Shown in pieces: positions 8,521 through 19,172 of a DNA stretch of 21,324 bases. Both the position numbers and the translations under genes were made by a program. Positions within the stretch are counted from its first letter, which is position 1. Each line of letters starts with the position of its first letter. The notes under the pieces are model-generated. The model saw only the letters and a program-made list of their open reading frames with translations, did not search any database and was not told where the DNA came from. Source of the stretch: Saccoglossus kowalevskii (taxonomy: Eukaryota; Hemichordata; Enteropneusta; Harrimaniidae); NCBI RefSeq assembly GCF_000003605.2, contig NW_003154484.1:1-21324 (forward strand). Direction: 5' to 3'.

Positions 8521-10260
8521 GGGTTAGACTGGTTTAGACAGATTAAAAGTGTATACAGGGTTAGATCAGTTGCTAGTTTATACAGGGTTAGACTGGTTTA
8601 GACAGGTTGAAAGTTTATACAGGGTTAGAACAGTTGCTAGTTTATACAGGGTTAGACTGGTTTAGATAGATTGAAAGTTTATACAGGGTTAGAACAGTTG
8701 CTAGTTTATACAGGGTTAGACTGGTTTAGACAGATTGAAAGTTTATACAGGGTTAGAACAGTTGCTAGTTTATACAGGGTTAGACTGGTTTAGACAGATT
8801 GAAAGTTTATACAGGGTTAGAACAGTTGCTAGTTTATACAGGGTTAGACTGGTTTAGATAGATTGAAAGTTATACAGGGTTAGAACAGTTGCTAGTTTAT
8901 ACAGGGTTAGACTGGTTTAGACAGATTGAAAGTTTATACAGGGTTAAATCAGTTGCTAGTTTATACAGGGTTAGAACAGTTGCTAGTTTATACAGGGTTA
9001 GACTGGTTTAGACAGATTGAAAGTTTATACAGGGTTAGAACAGTTGCTAGTTTATACAGGGTTAGACTGGTTTAGACAGATTAAAAGTGTATACAGGGTT
9101 AGATCAGTTGCTAGTTTATACAGGGTTAGACTGGTTTAGACAGGTTGAAAGTTTATACAGGGTTAGAACAGTTGCTAGTTTATAAGGGTTAGACTGGTTT
9201 AGATAGATTGAAAGTTTATACAGGGTTAGAACAGTTGCTAGTTTATACAGGGTTAGACTGGTTTAGACAGATTGAAAGTTTATACAGGGTTAGAATTGTT
9301 GCTAGTGTATACAGGGTTAGACTGGTTTAGACAGATTGAAAGTTTATACAGGGTCAGAACGGTTGCTAGTTTATACAGGGTTAGACTGGTTTAGATAGAT
9401 TGAAAGTTTATACAGGGTTAGAACAGTTGCTAGTTTATACAGGTTTAGACTGGTTTAGACAGATTAAAAGTGTATACAGGGTTAGATCAGTTACTAGTTT
9501 ATACAGGGTTAGACTGGTTTAGATAGATTGAAAGTTTATACAGGGTTAGATCAGTTGCTAGTGTATGCAGGGTTAGACTGGTTTAGACAGATTAAAAGTG
9601 TATACAGGGTTAGATCAGTTGCTAGTTTATACAGGGTTAGACTGGTTTAGACAGGTAGAAAGTTTATACAGGGTTAGAACAGTTGCTAGTTTATACAGGG
9701 TTAGACTGGTTTAGATAGATTGAAAGTTTATACAGGGTTAGAACAGTTGCTAGTTTATACAGGGTTAGACTGGTTTAGACAGATTAAAAGTGTATACAGG
9801 GTTAGATCAGTTGCTAGTTTATACAGGGTTAGACTGGTTTAGACAGATTGAGAGTTTATACAGGGTTAGATCCGTTGCTAGTGTATGCAGGGTTAGACTG
9901 GTTTAGACAGATTAAAAGTGTATACAGGGTTAGATCAGTTGCTAGTTTATACAGGGTTAGACTGGTTTAGACAGGTTGAAAGTTTATACAGGGTTAGAAC
10001 AGTTGCTAGTTTATACAGGGTTAGACTGGTTTAGATAGATTGAAAGTTTATACAGGGTTAGAACAGTTGCTAGTTTATACAGGGTTAGACTGGTTTAGAC
10101 AGATTAAAAGTGTATACAGGGTTAGATCAGTTGCTAGTTTATACAGGGTTAGACTGGTTTAGACAGATTGAAAATTTATACAGGGTTAGAACAGTTGCTA
10201 GTTTATACAGGGTTAGACTGGTTTAGACAGATTGAAAGTTTATACAGGGTTAGAACAGTT
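8521..10260. repeat. Right copy of the ~2.1-kb-offset segmental duplication
   Basis: This is the partner of 6361-8195. It contains a defective cassette at 8865, which has the short GAAAGTTATAC B and the B-B doublet with AAATCAG but lacks the GGTTGTCAG dimer, an exact one-dimer (61-bp) loss. Its 320-bp block has marks at 9462, 9590, 9782, 9910 and 10102 (128, 192, 128, 192). The copies separate again at about 10167, where the right copy has GATTGAAAATTTATAC. Confidence 0.87.
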
Positions 10261-10425
10261 GCTAGTTTATACAGGGTTAGACTGGTTTAGACAGATTGAA
10301 AGTTTATACAGGGTTAGAACAGTTGCTAGTTTATACAGGGTTAGACTGGTTTAGATAGATTGAAAGTTTATACAGGGTTAGAACAGTTGCTAGTTTATAC
10401 AGGGTTAGACTGGTTTAGATAGATT

Positions 10426-10680
10426 GAAAGTTATACAGGGTTAGAACAGTTGCTAGTTTATACAGGGTTAGACTGGTTTAGATAGATTGAAAGTTTATAC
10501 AGGGTTAAATCAGTTGCTAGTTTATACAGGGTTAGACTGGTTTAGACAGATTGAAAGTTTTATACAGGGTTAAATCAGTTGCTAGTTTATACAGGGTTAG
10601 AACAGTTGCTAGTTTATACAGGGTTAGACTGGTTTAGACAGATTGAAAGTTTATACAGGTTGTCAGTTGATAGTGTATAC
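10426..10680. repeat. Irregular-monomer cassette expanded by one dimer
   Basis: The marks are at 10426 (GAAAGTTATAC) and 10656 (CAGGTTGTCAG), 230 bp apart instead of 165. The extra 65 bp is a second dimer carrying the AAATCAG B variant, with one inserted T (AAGTTTTATAC near 10555). The B-B doublet is present once. This looks like a local duplication of one dimer inside the cassette. The cassette also has GTTGATAG instead of GTTGCTAG after its last mark. Confidence 0.88.
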
Positions 10681-10765
10681 AGGGTTAGACTGGTTTAGAT
10701 AGATTGAAAGTTTATACAGGGTTAGAACAGTTGCTAGTTTATACAGGGTTAGACTGGTTTAGACA

Positions 10766-11310
10766 GATTAAAAGTGTATACAGGGTTAGATCAGTTGCTA
10801 GTTTATACAGGGTTAGACTGGTTTAGACAGGTTGAAAGTTTATACAGGGTTAGAACAGTTGCTAGTTTATACAGGGTTAGACTGGTTTAGATAGATTGAA
10901 AGTTTATACAGGGTTAGATCAGTTGCTAGTGTATGCAGGGTTAGACTGGTTTAGACAGATTAAAAGTGTATACAGGGTTAGAACAGTTGCTAGTTTATAC
11001 AGGGTTAGACTGGTTTAGACAGGTTGAAAATTTTATACAGGGTTAGAACAGTTGCTAGTTTATACAGGGTTAGACTGGTTTAGACAGATTAAAAGTGTAT
11101 ACAGGGTTAGATCAGTTGCTAGTTTATACAGGGTTAGACTGGTTTAGACAGATTGAGAGTTTATACAGGGTTAGATCCGTTGCTAGTGTATACAGGGTTA
11201 GACTGGTTTAGACAGGTTGAATGTTTATACTGGGTTAGAACAGTTGCTAGTTTATACAGGGTTAGACTGGTTTAGACAGATTAAAAGTGTATACAGGGTT
11301 AGATCAGTTG
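10766..11310. repeat. 320-bp higher-order repeat block at the 5'/3' domain change
   Basis: GATTAAAAG marks at 10766, 10958, 11087 and 11279 are 192, 129 and 192 apart. The 129 reflects an extra T in GAAAATTTTATAC near 11030. This block contains the last AGATCCG of the 5' domain (11174). It is followed at once by the first 3'-domain markers, TGAATGTTTATACTGGG (11219) and CTACTTTATAC (11311), so the change of sub-family falls inside it. Confidence 0.82.
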
Positions 11311-12562
11311 CTACTTTATACAGGGTTAGACTGGTTTAGACAGGTTGAAAGTTTATACAGGGTTAGAACAGTTGCTAGTTTATACAGGGTTGGACTGGTT
11401 TAGATAGATTGAAAGTTTATACAGGGTTAGAACAGTTGCTAGTTTATACAGGGTTAGACTGGTTTAGACAGATTGAAAGTTTATACAGGGTTAGAACAGT
11501 TGCTAGTTTATACAGGGTTAGACTGGTTTAGACAGATTGAAAGTTTATACAGGGTTAGAACAGTTGCTAGTTTATACAGGGTTAGACTGGTTTAGATAGA
11601 TTGAAAGTTTATACAGGGTTAGAACAGTTGCTAGTTTATACAGGGTTAGACTGGTTTAGATAGATTGAAAGTTTATACAGGGTTAGAACAGTTGCTAGTT
11701 TATACAGGGTTAGACTGGTTTAGACAGATTGAAAGTTTATACAGGGTTAGAACAGTTGCTACTGTATACAGGGTTAGACTGGTTTAGACAGATTGAAAGT
11801 TTATACAGGGTTAGATCAGTTGCTAGTGTATACAGGGTTAGACTGGTTTAGACAGGTTGAATGTTTATACTGGGTTAGAACATTTGCTAGTTTATACAGG
11901 GTTAGACTGGTTTAGACAGATTAAAAGTGTATACAGGGTTAGATCAGTTGCTAGTGTATGCAGGGTTAGACTGGTTTAGACAGATTGAAAGTTTATACAG
12001 GGTTAGAATGGTTGCTAGTGTATACAGGGTTAGACTGGTTTAGACAGATTGAAAGTTTATACAGGGTTAGAATGGTTGCTAGTGTATACAGGGTTAGACT
12101 GGTTTAGACAGATTGAAAGTTTATACAGGGTTAGAATGGTTGCTAGTGTATACAGGGTTAGACTGGTTTAGACAGATTGAAAGTTTATACAGGGTTAGAT
12201 CAGTTGCTACTGTATACTGGGTTAGACTGGTTTAGACAGATTAAAAGTGTATACAGGGTTAGATCAGTTGCTACTTTATACAGGCTTAGACTGGTTTAGA
12301 CAGGTTGAAAGTTTATACAGGGTTAGAACAGTTGATAGTTTATACAGGGTTAGACTGGTTTAGATAGATTGAAAGTTTATACAGGGTTAGAACAGTTGCT
12401 AGTTTATACAGGGTTAGACTGGTTTAGACAGATTGAAAGTTTATACAGGGTTAGAACAGTTGCTAGTTTATACAGGGTTAGACTGGTTTAGACAGATTGA
12501 AAGTTTATACAGGGTTAGATCAGTTGCTAGTTTATACAGGGTTAGACTGGTTTAGATAGATT

Positions 12563-12736
12563 GAAAGCTATACAGGGTTAGAACAGTTGCTAGTTTATAC
12601 AGGGTTAGACTGGTTTAGACAGATTGAAAGTTTATACAGGGTTAAATCAGTTGCTAGTTTATACAGGGTTAGACTGGTTTAGATAGATTGAAAGTTTATA
12701 CAGGGTTAGAACAGTTGCTAGTTTATACAGGGTTAG
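12563..12736. repeat. Reduced cassette with GAAAGCTATAC mark
   Basis: The short-B mark reads GAAAGCTATAC here, one substitution from GAAAGTTATAC. The AAATCAG B follows in the expected place, but it is followed directly by A, so the B-B doublet and the GGTTGTCAG dimer are missing. The same reduced form occurs at 18760 and 19601. A related one with the original GTTATAC mark is at 13637. Loss of the second B restores normal alternation. Confidence 0.82.
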
Positions 12737-12911
12737 ACTGGTTTAGACAGATTGAAAGTTTATACAGGGTTAGAACAGTTGCTAGTTTATACAGGGTTAG
12801 ACTGGTTTAGACAGATTGAAAGTTTATACAGGGTTTGAATGGTTGCTAGTGTATACAGGGTTAGACTGGTTTAGACAGGTTGAATGTTTATACTGGGTTA
12901 GAACAGTTGCT

Positions 12912-12938
12912 AGTTTATACAGGGTTAGACAGATTAAA
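12912..12938 (+). repeat. A monomer with a clean 10-bp deletion (27 bp)
   Basis: This A-type monomer, recognised by its ATTAAA end, lacks exactly one 10-base block: GGGTTAGAC runs straight into AGATTAAA. The loss falls between the short direct repeats TTAGAC and TTTAGAC and leaves a 27-bp monomer, the length of B. It is followed by a GGTTGTCAG monomer (mark 12947) standing without the rest of its cassette. It is the only such monomer I found in the window. Confidence 0.88.
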
Positions 12939-14915
12939 AGTTTATACAGGTTGTCAGTTGCTAGTGTATACAGGGTTAGACTGGTTTAGATAGATTGAAA
13001 GTTTATCCAGGGTTAGAACAGTTGCTAGTTTATACAGGGTTAGACTGGTTTAGACAGATTAAAAGTGTATACAGGGTTAGATCAGTTGCTAGTTTATACA
13101 GGGTTAGACTGGTTTAGACAGGTTGAAAGTTTATACAGGGTTAGAACAGTTGCTAGTTTATACAGGGTTAGACTGGTTTAGATAGATTGAAAGTTTATAC
13201 AGGGTTAGAACAGTTGCTAGTTTATACAGGGTTAGACTGGTTTAGACAGATTGAAAGTTTATACAGGGTTAGAACAGTTGCTAGTTTATACAGGGTTAGA
13301 CTGGTTTAGACAGATTAAAAGTGTATACAGGGTTAGATCAGTTGCTAGTTTATACAGGGTTAGACTGGTTTAGACAGGTTGAAAGTTTATACAGGGTTAG
13401 AACAGTTGCTAGTTTATACAGGGTTAGACTGGTTTAGATAGATTGAAAGTTTATACAGGTTTAGAACAGTTGCTAGTTTATACAGGGTTAGACTGGTTTA
13501 GACAGATTGAAAGTTTATACAGGGTTAGAACAGTTGCTAGTTTATACAGGGTTAGACTGGTTTAGACAGATTGAAAGTTTATACAGGGTTAGATCAGTTG
13601 CTAGTTTATACAGGGTTAGACTGGTTTAGATAGATTGAAAGTTATACAGGGTTAGAACAGTTGCTAGTTTATACAGGGTTAGACTGGTTTAGACAGATTG
13701 AAAGTTTATACAGGGTTAAATCAGTTGCTAGTTTATACAAGGTTAGACTGGTTTAGATAGATTGAAAGTTTATACAGGGTTAGAACAGTTGCTAGTTTAT
13801 ACAGGGTTAGACTGGTTTAGATAGATTGAAAGTTTATACAGGGTTAGAACAGTTGCTAGTTTATACAGGGTTAGACTGGTTTAGACAGATTAAAAGTGTA
13901 TACAGGGTTAGATCAGTTGCTACTTTATACAGGGTTAGACTGGTTTAGACAGGTTGAAAGTTTATACAGGGTTAGAACAGTTGCTAGTTTATACAGGGTT
14001 AGACTGGTTTAGATAGATTGAAAGTTTATACAGGGTTAGAACAGTTGCTAGTTTATACAGGGTTAGACTGGTTTAGACAGATTGAAAGTTTATACAGGGT
14101 TAGAACAGTTGCTAGTTTATACAGGGTTAGACTGGTTTAGACAGATTGAAAGTTTATACAGGGTTAAATCAGTTGCTAGTTTATACAGGGTTAGACTGGT
14201 TTAGATAGATTGAAAGTTTATACAGGGTTAGAACAGTTGCTAGTTTATACAGGGTTAGACTGGTTTAGACAGATTGAAAGTTTATACAGGGTTAGAACAG
14301 TTGCTAGTTTATACAGGGTTAGACTGGTTTAGACAGATTGAAAGTTTATACAGGGTTAGAATGGTTGCTAGTGTATACAGGGTTAGACTGGTTTAGACAG
14401 GTTGAATGTTTATACTGGGTTAGAACAGTTGCTAGTTTATACAGGGTTAGACTGGTTTAGACAGATTAAAAGTGTATACAGGGTTAGATCAGTTGCTACT
14501 TTATACAGGGTTAGACTGGTTTAGACAGGTTGAAAGTTTATACAGGGTTAGAACAGTTGCTAGTTTATACAGGGTTAGACTGGTTTAGACAGATTAAAAG
14601 TGTATACAGGGTTAGATCAGTTGCTAGTTTATACAGGGTTAGACTGGTTTAGACAGGTTGAAAGTTTATACAGGGTTAGAACAGTTGCTAGTTTATACAG
14701 GGTTAGACTGGTTTAGATAGATTGAAAGTTTATACAGGGTTAGAACAGTTGCTAGTTTATACAGGGTTAGACTGGTTTAGACAGATTGAAAGTTTATACA
14801 GGGTTAGAACAGTTGCTAGTTTATACAGGGTTAGACTGGTTTAGATAGATTGAAAGTTTATACAGGGTTAGAACAGTTGCTAGTTTATACAGGGTTAGAC
14901 TGGTTTAGATAGATT

Positions 14916-15105
14916 GAAAGTTATACAGGGTTAGAACAGTTGCTAGTTTATACAGGGTTAGACTGGTTTAGACAGATTGAAAGTTTATACAGGGTTAAAT
15001 CAGTTGCTAGTTTATACAGGGTTAGAACAGTTGCTAGTTTATACGGGGTTAGACTGGTTTAGACAGATTGAAAGTTTATACAGGTTGTCAGTTGCTAGTG
15101 TATAC
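14916..15105. repeat. Irregular-monomer cassette in the 3' domain, copy 1
   Basis: The marks are at 14916 and 15081, 165 bp apart, with the B-B doublet and the TACGGGG substitution near 15042. The next cassette is 1,430 bp on, which is 22 dimers + 23 less one base lost near 15598 (GTTAGACAGTTG). Confidence 0.9.
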
Positions 15106-15599
15106 AGGGTTAGACTGGTTTAGATAGATTGAAAGTTTATACAGGGTTAGAACAGTTGCTAGTTTATACAGGGTTAGACTGGTTTAGACAGATTAAAAGT
15201 GTATACAGGGTTAGATCAGTTGCTAGTTTATACAGGGTTAGACTGGTTTAGACAGGTTGAAAGTTTATACAGGGTTAGAACAGTTGCTAGTTTATACAGG
15301 GTTAGACTGGTTTAGATAGATTGAAAGTTTATACAGGGTTAGAACAGTTGCTAGTTTATACAGGGTTAGACTGGTTTAGACAGATTGAAAGTTTATACAG
15401 GGTTAGAACAGTTGCTAGTTTATACAGGGTTAGACTGGTTTAGACAGATTGAAAGTTTATACAGGAATAGAACAGTTGCTAGTTTATACAGGGTTAGACT
15501 GGTTTAGACAGATTGAAAGTTTATACAGGGTTAGAACAGTTGCTAGTTTATACAGGGTTAGACTGGTTTAGATAGATTGAAAGTTTATACAGGGTTAGA

Positions 15600-16345
15600 C
15601 AGTTGCTAGTTTATACAGGGTTAGACTGGTTTAGACAGATTAAAAGTGTATACAGGGTTAGATCAGTTGCTAGTTTATACAGGGTTAGACTGGTTTAGAC
15701 AGATTGAGAGTTTATACAGGGTTAGATCCGTTGCTAGTGTATGCAGGGTTAGACTGGTTTAGACAGATTAAAAGTGTATACAGGGTTAGATCAGTTGCTA
15801 GTTTATACAGGGTTAGACTGGTTTAGACAGGTTGAAAGTTTATACAGGGTTAGAACAGTTGCTAGTTTATACAGGGTTAGACTGGTTTAGATAGATTGAA
15901 AGTTTATACAGGGTTAGAACAGTTGCTAGTTTATACAGGGTTAGACTGGTTTAGACAGATTAAAAGTGTATACAGGGTTAGATCAGTTGCTAGTTTATAC
16001 AGGGTTAGACTGGTTTAGACAGATTGAAAATTTATACAGGGTTAGAACAGTTGCTAGTTTATACAGGGTTAGACTGGTTTAGACAGATTGAAAGTTTATA
16101 CAGGGTTAGAACAGTTGCTAGTTTATACAGGGTTAGACTGGTTTAGACAGATTGAAAGTTTATACAGGGTTAGAACAGTTGCTAGTTTATACAGGGTTAG
16201 ACTGGTTTAGATAGATTGAAAGTTTATACAGGGTTAGAACAGTTGCTAGTTTATACAGGGTTAGACTGGTTTAGATAGATTGAAAGTTTATACAGGGTTA
16301 GAACAGTTGCTAGTTTATACAGGGTTAGACTGGTTTAGATAGATT
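15600..16345. repeat. Block copied between domains (matches ~9744-10425)
   Basis: The order of rare variants repeats a 5'-domain segment at an offset of 5,856: AGATCCG (9869 and 15725) and GAAAATTTATAC (10170 and 16026). The ATTAAAAG marks lie at 15638, 15766 and 15958, 128 and 192 apart. The offset becomes 5,920 by the following cassette because this copy has one more ATAGATTG dimer. This is the only AGATCCG in the 3' half, so the block was carried in by long-range exchange or duplication. Confidence 0.82.
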
Positions 16346-16879
16346 GAAAGTTATACAGGGTTAGAACAGTTGCTAGTTTATACAGGGTTAGACTGGTTTA
16401 GACAGATTGAAAGTTTATACAGGGTTAAATCAGTTGCTAGTTTATACAGGGTTAGAACAGTTGCTAGTTTATACGGGGTTAGACTGGTTTAGACAGATTG
16501 AAAGTTTATACAGGTTGTCAGTTGCTAGTGTATACAGGGTTAGACTGGTTTAAATAGATTGAAAGTTTATACAGGGTTAGAACAGTTGCTAGTTTATACA
16601 GGGTTAGACTGGTTTAGATAGATTGAAAGTTTATACAGGGTTAGAACAGTTGCTAGTTTATACAGGGTTAGACTGGTTTAGATAGATTGAAAGTTATACA
16701 GGGTTAGAACAGTTGCTAGTTTATACAAGGGTTAGACTGGTTTAGACAGATTGAAAGTTTATACAGGGTTAAATCAGTTGCTAGTTTATACAGGGTTAGA
16801 ACAGTTGCTAGTTTATACAGGATTAGACTGGTTTAGACAGATTGAAAGTTTATACAGGTTGTCAGTTGCTAGTGTATAC
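16346..16879. repeat. Two close irregular-monomer cassettes (343 bp apart)
   Basis: Cassettes start at 16346 (second mark 16511, 165 apart) and 16689 (second mark 16855, 166 apart because of an extra A in TATACAAGGG). The 343-bp offset is 5 dimers + 23, the shortest cassette period in the window. The first carries TACGGGG near 16472, as do the copies at 1671 and 14916. The second has CAGGATTAG near 16820. Confidence 0.9.
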
Positions 16880-17431
16880 AGGGTTAGACTGGTTTAGATA
16901 GATTGAAAGTTTATACAGGGTTAGAACAGTTGCTAGTTTATACAGGGTTAGACTGGTTTAGACAGATTAAAAGTGTATACAGGGTTAGATCAGTTGCTAG
17001 TTTATACAGGGTTAGACTGGTTTAGACAGGTTGAAAGTTTATACAGGGTTAGAACAGTTGCTAGTTTATACAGGGTTAGACTGGTTTAGATAGATTGAAA
17101 GTTTATACAGGGTTAGAACAGTTGCTAGTTTATACAGGGTTAGACTGGTTTAGACAGATTGAAAGTTTATACAGGGTTAGAACAGTTGCTAGTTTATACA
17201 GGGTTAGACTGGTTTAGACAGATTGAAAATTTATACAGGGTTAGAACAGTTGCTAGTTTATACAGGGTTAGACTGGTTTAGACAGATTGAAGGTTTATAC
17301 AGGGTTAGAACAGTTGCTAGTTTATACAGGGTTAGACTGGTTTAGATAGATTGAAAGTTTATACAGGGTTAGAACAGTTGCTAGTTTATACAGGGTTAGA
17401 CTGGTTTAGATAGATTGAAAGTTTATACAGG

Positions 17432-18753
17432 TTAGAACAGTTGCTAGTTTATACAGGGTTAGACTGGTTTAGACAGATTGAAAGTTTATACAGGGTTAGA
17501 ACAGTTGCTAGTTTATACAGGGTTAGACTGGTTTAGACAGATTGAAAGTTTATACAGGGTTAGAATGGTTGCTAGTGTATACAGGGTTAGACTGGTTTAG
17601 ACAGGTTGAATGTTTATACTGGGTTAGAACAGTTGCTAGTTTATACAGGGTTAGACTGGTTTAGACAGATTAAAAGTGTATACAGGGTTAGATCAGTTGC
17701 TACTTTATACAGGGTTAGACTGGTTTAGACAGGTTGAAAGTTTATACAGGGTTAGAACAGTTGCTAGTTTATACAGGGTTAGACTGGTTTAGATAGATTG
17801 AAAGTTTATACAGGGTTAGAACAGTTGCTAGTTTATACAGGGTTAGACTGGTTTAGACAGATTGAAAGTTTATACAGGGTTAGAACAGTTGCTAGTTTAT
17901 ACAGGGTTAGACTGGTTTAGACAGATTGAAAGTTTATACAGGGTTAGATCAGTTGCTAGTTTATACAGGGTTAGACTGGTTTAGACAGGTTGAAAGTTTA
18001 TACAGGGTTAGAACAGTTGCTAGTTTATACAGGGTTAGACTGGTTTAGACAGATTGAAAGTTTATACAGGGTTAGAACAGTTGCTAGTTTATACAGGGTT
18101 AGACTGGTTTAGACAGATTGAAAGTTTATACAGGGTTAAATCAGTTGCTAGTTTATACAGGGTTAGACTGGTTTAGATAGATTGAAAGTTTATACAGGGT
18201 TAGAACAGTTGCTAGTTTATACAGGGTTAGACTGGTTTAGACAGATTGAAAGTTTATACAGGGTTAGAACAGTTGCTAGTTTATACAGGGTTAGACTGGT
18301 TTAGACAGATTGAAAGTTTATACAGGGTTAGAATGGTTGCTAGTGTATACAGGGTTAGACTGGTTTAGACAGGTTGAATGTTTATACTGGGTTAGAACAG
18401 TTGCTAGTTTATACAGGGTTAGACTGGTTTAGACAGATTAAAAGTGTATACAGGGTTAGATCAGTTGCTACTTTATACAGGGTTAGACTGGTTTAGACAG
18501 GTTGAAAGTTTATACAGGGTTAGAACAGTTGCTAGTTTATACAGGGTTAGACTGGTTTAGATAGATTGAAAGTTTATACAGGGTTAGAACAGTTGCTAGT
18601 TTATACAGGGTTAGACTGGTTTAGACAGATTGAAAGTTTATACAGGGTTAGAACAGTTGCTAGTTTATACAGGGTTAGACTGGTTTAGACAGATTGAAAG
18701 TTTATACAGGGTTAGATCAGTTGCTAGTTTATACAGGGTTAGACTGGTTTAGA
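17432..18753. repeat. 768-bp (12-dimer) duplication
   Basis: Bases 17432-17985 and 18200-18753 are identical by eye over 554 positions at an exact offset of 768. Each copy contains AGAATGG, TGAATGTTTATACTGGG (17608 and 18376), ATTAAAAG (17668 and 18436) and CTACTTTATAC (17700 and 18468). They end at 17986/18754, where ACAGGTTG meets ATAGATTG. A 1-bp deletion near 17431 (CAGGTTAG) marks the left limit. The order also matches about 14230-14560. Confidence 0.87.
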
Positions 18754-19172
18754 TAGATTGAAAGCTATACAGGGTTAGAACAGTTGCTAGTTTATACAGG
18801 GTTAGACTGGTTTAGACAGATTGAAAGTTTATACAGGGTTAAATCAGTTGCTAGTTTATACAGGGTTAGACTGTTTTAGATAGATTGAAAGTTTATACAG
18901 GGTTAGAACAGTTGCTAGTTTATACAGGGTTAGACTGGTTTAGACAGATTAAAAGTGTATACAGGGTTAGATCAGTTGCTACTTTATACAGGGTTAGACT
19001 GGTTTAGACAGGTTGAAAGTTTATACAGGGTTAGAACAGTTGCTAGTTTATACAGGGTTAGACTGGTTTAGATAGATTGAAAGTTTATACAGGGTTAGAA
19101 CAGTTGCTAGTTTATACATGGTTAGACTGGTTTAGACAGATTGAAAGTTTATACAGGGTTAGAACAGTTGCT

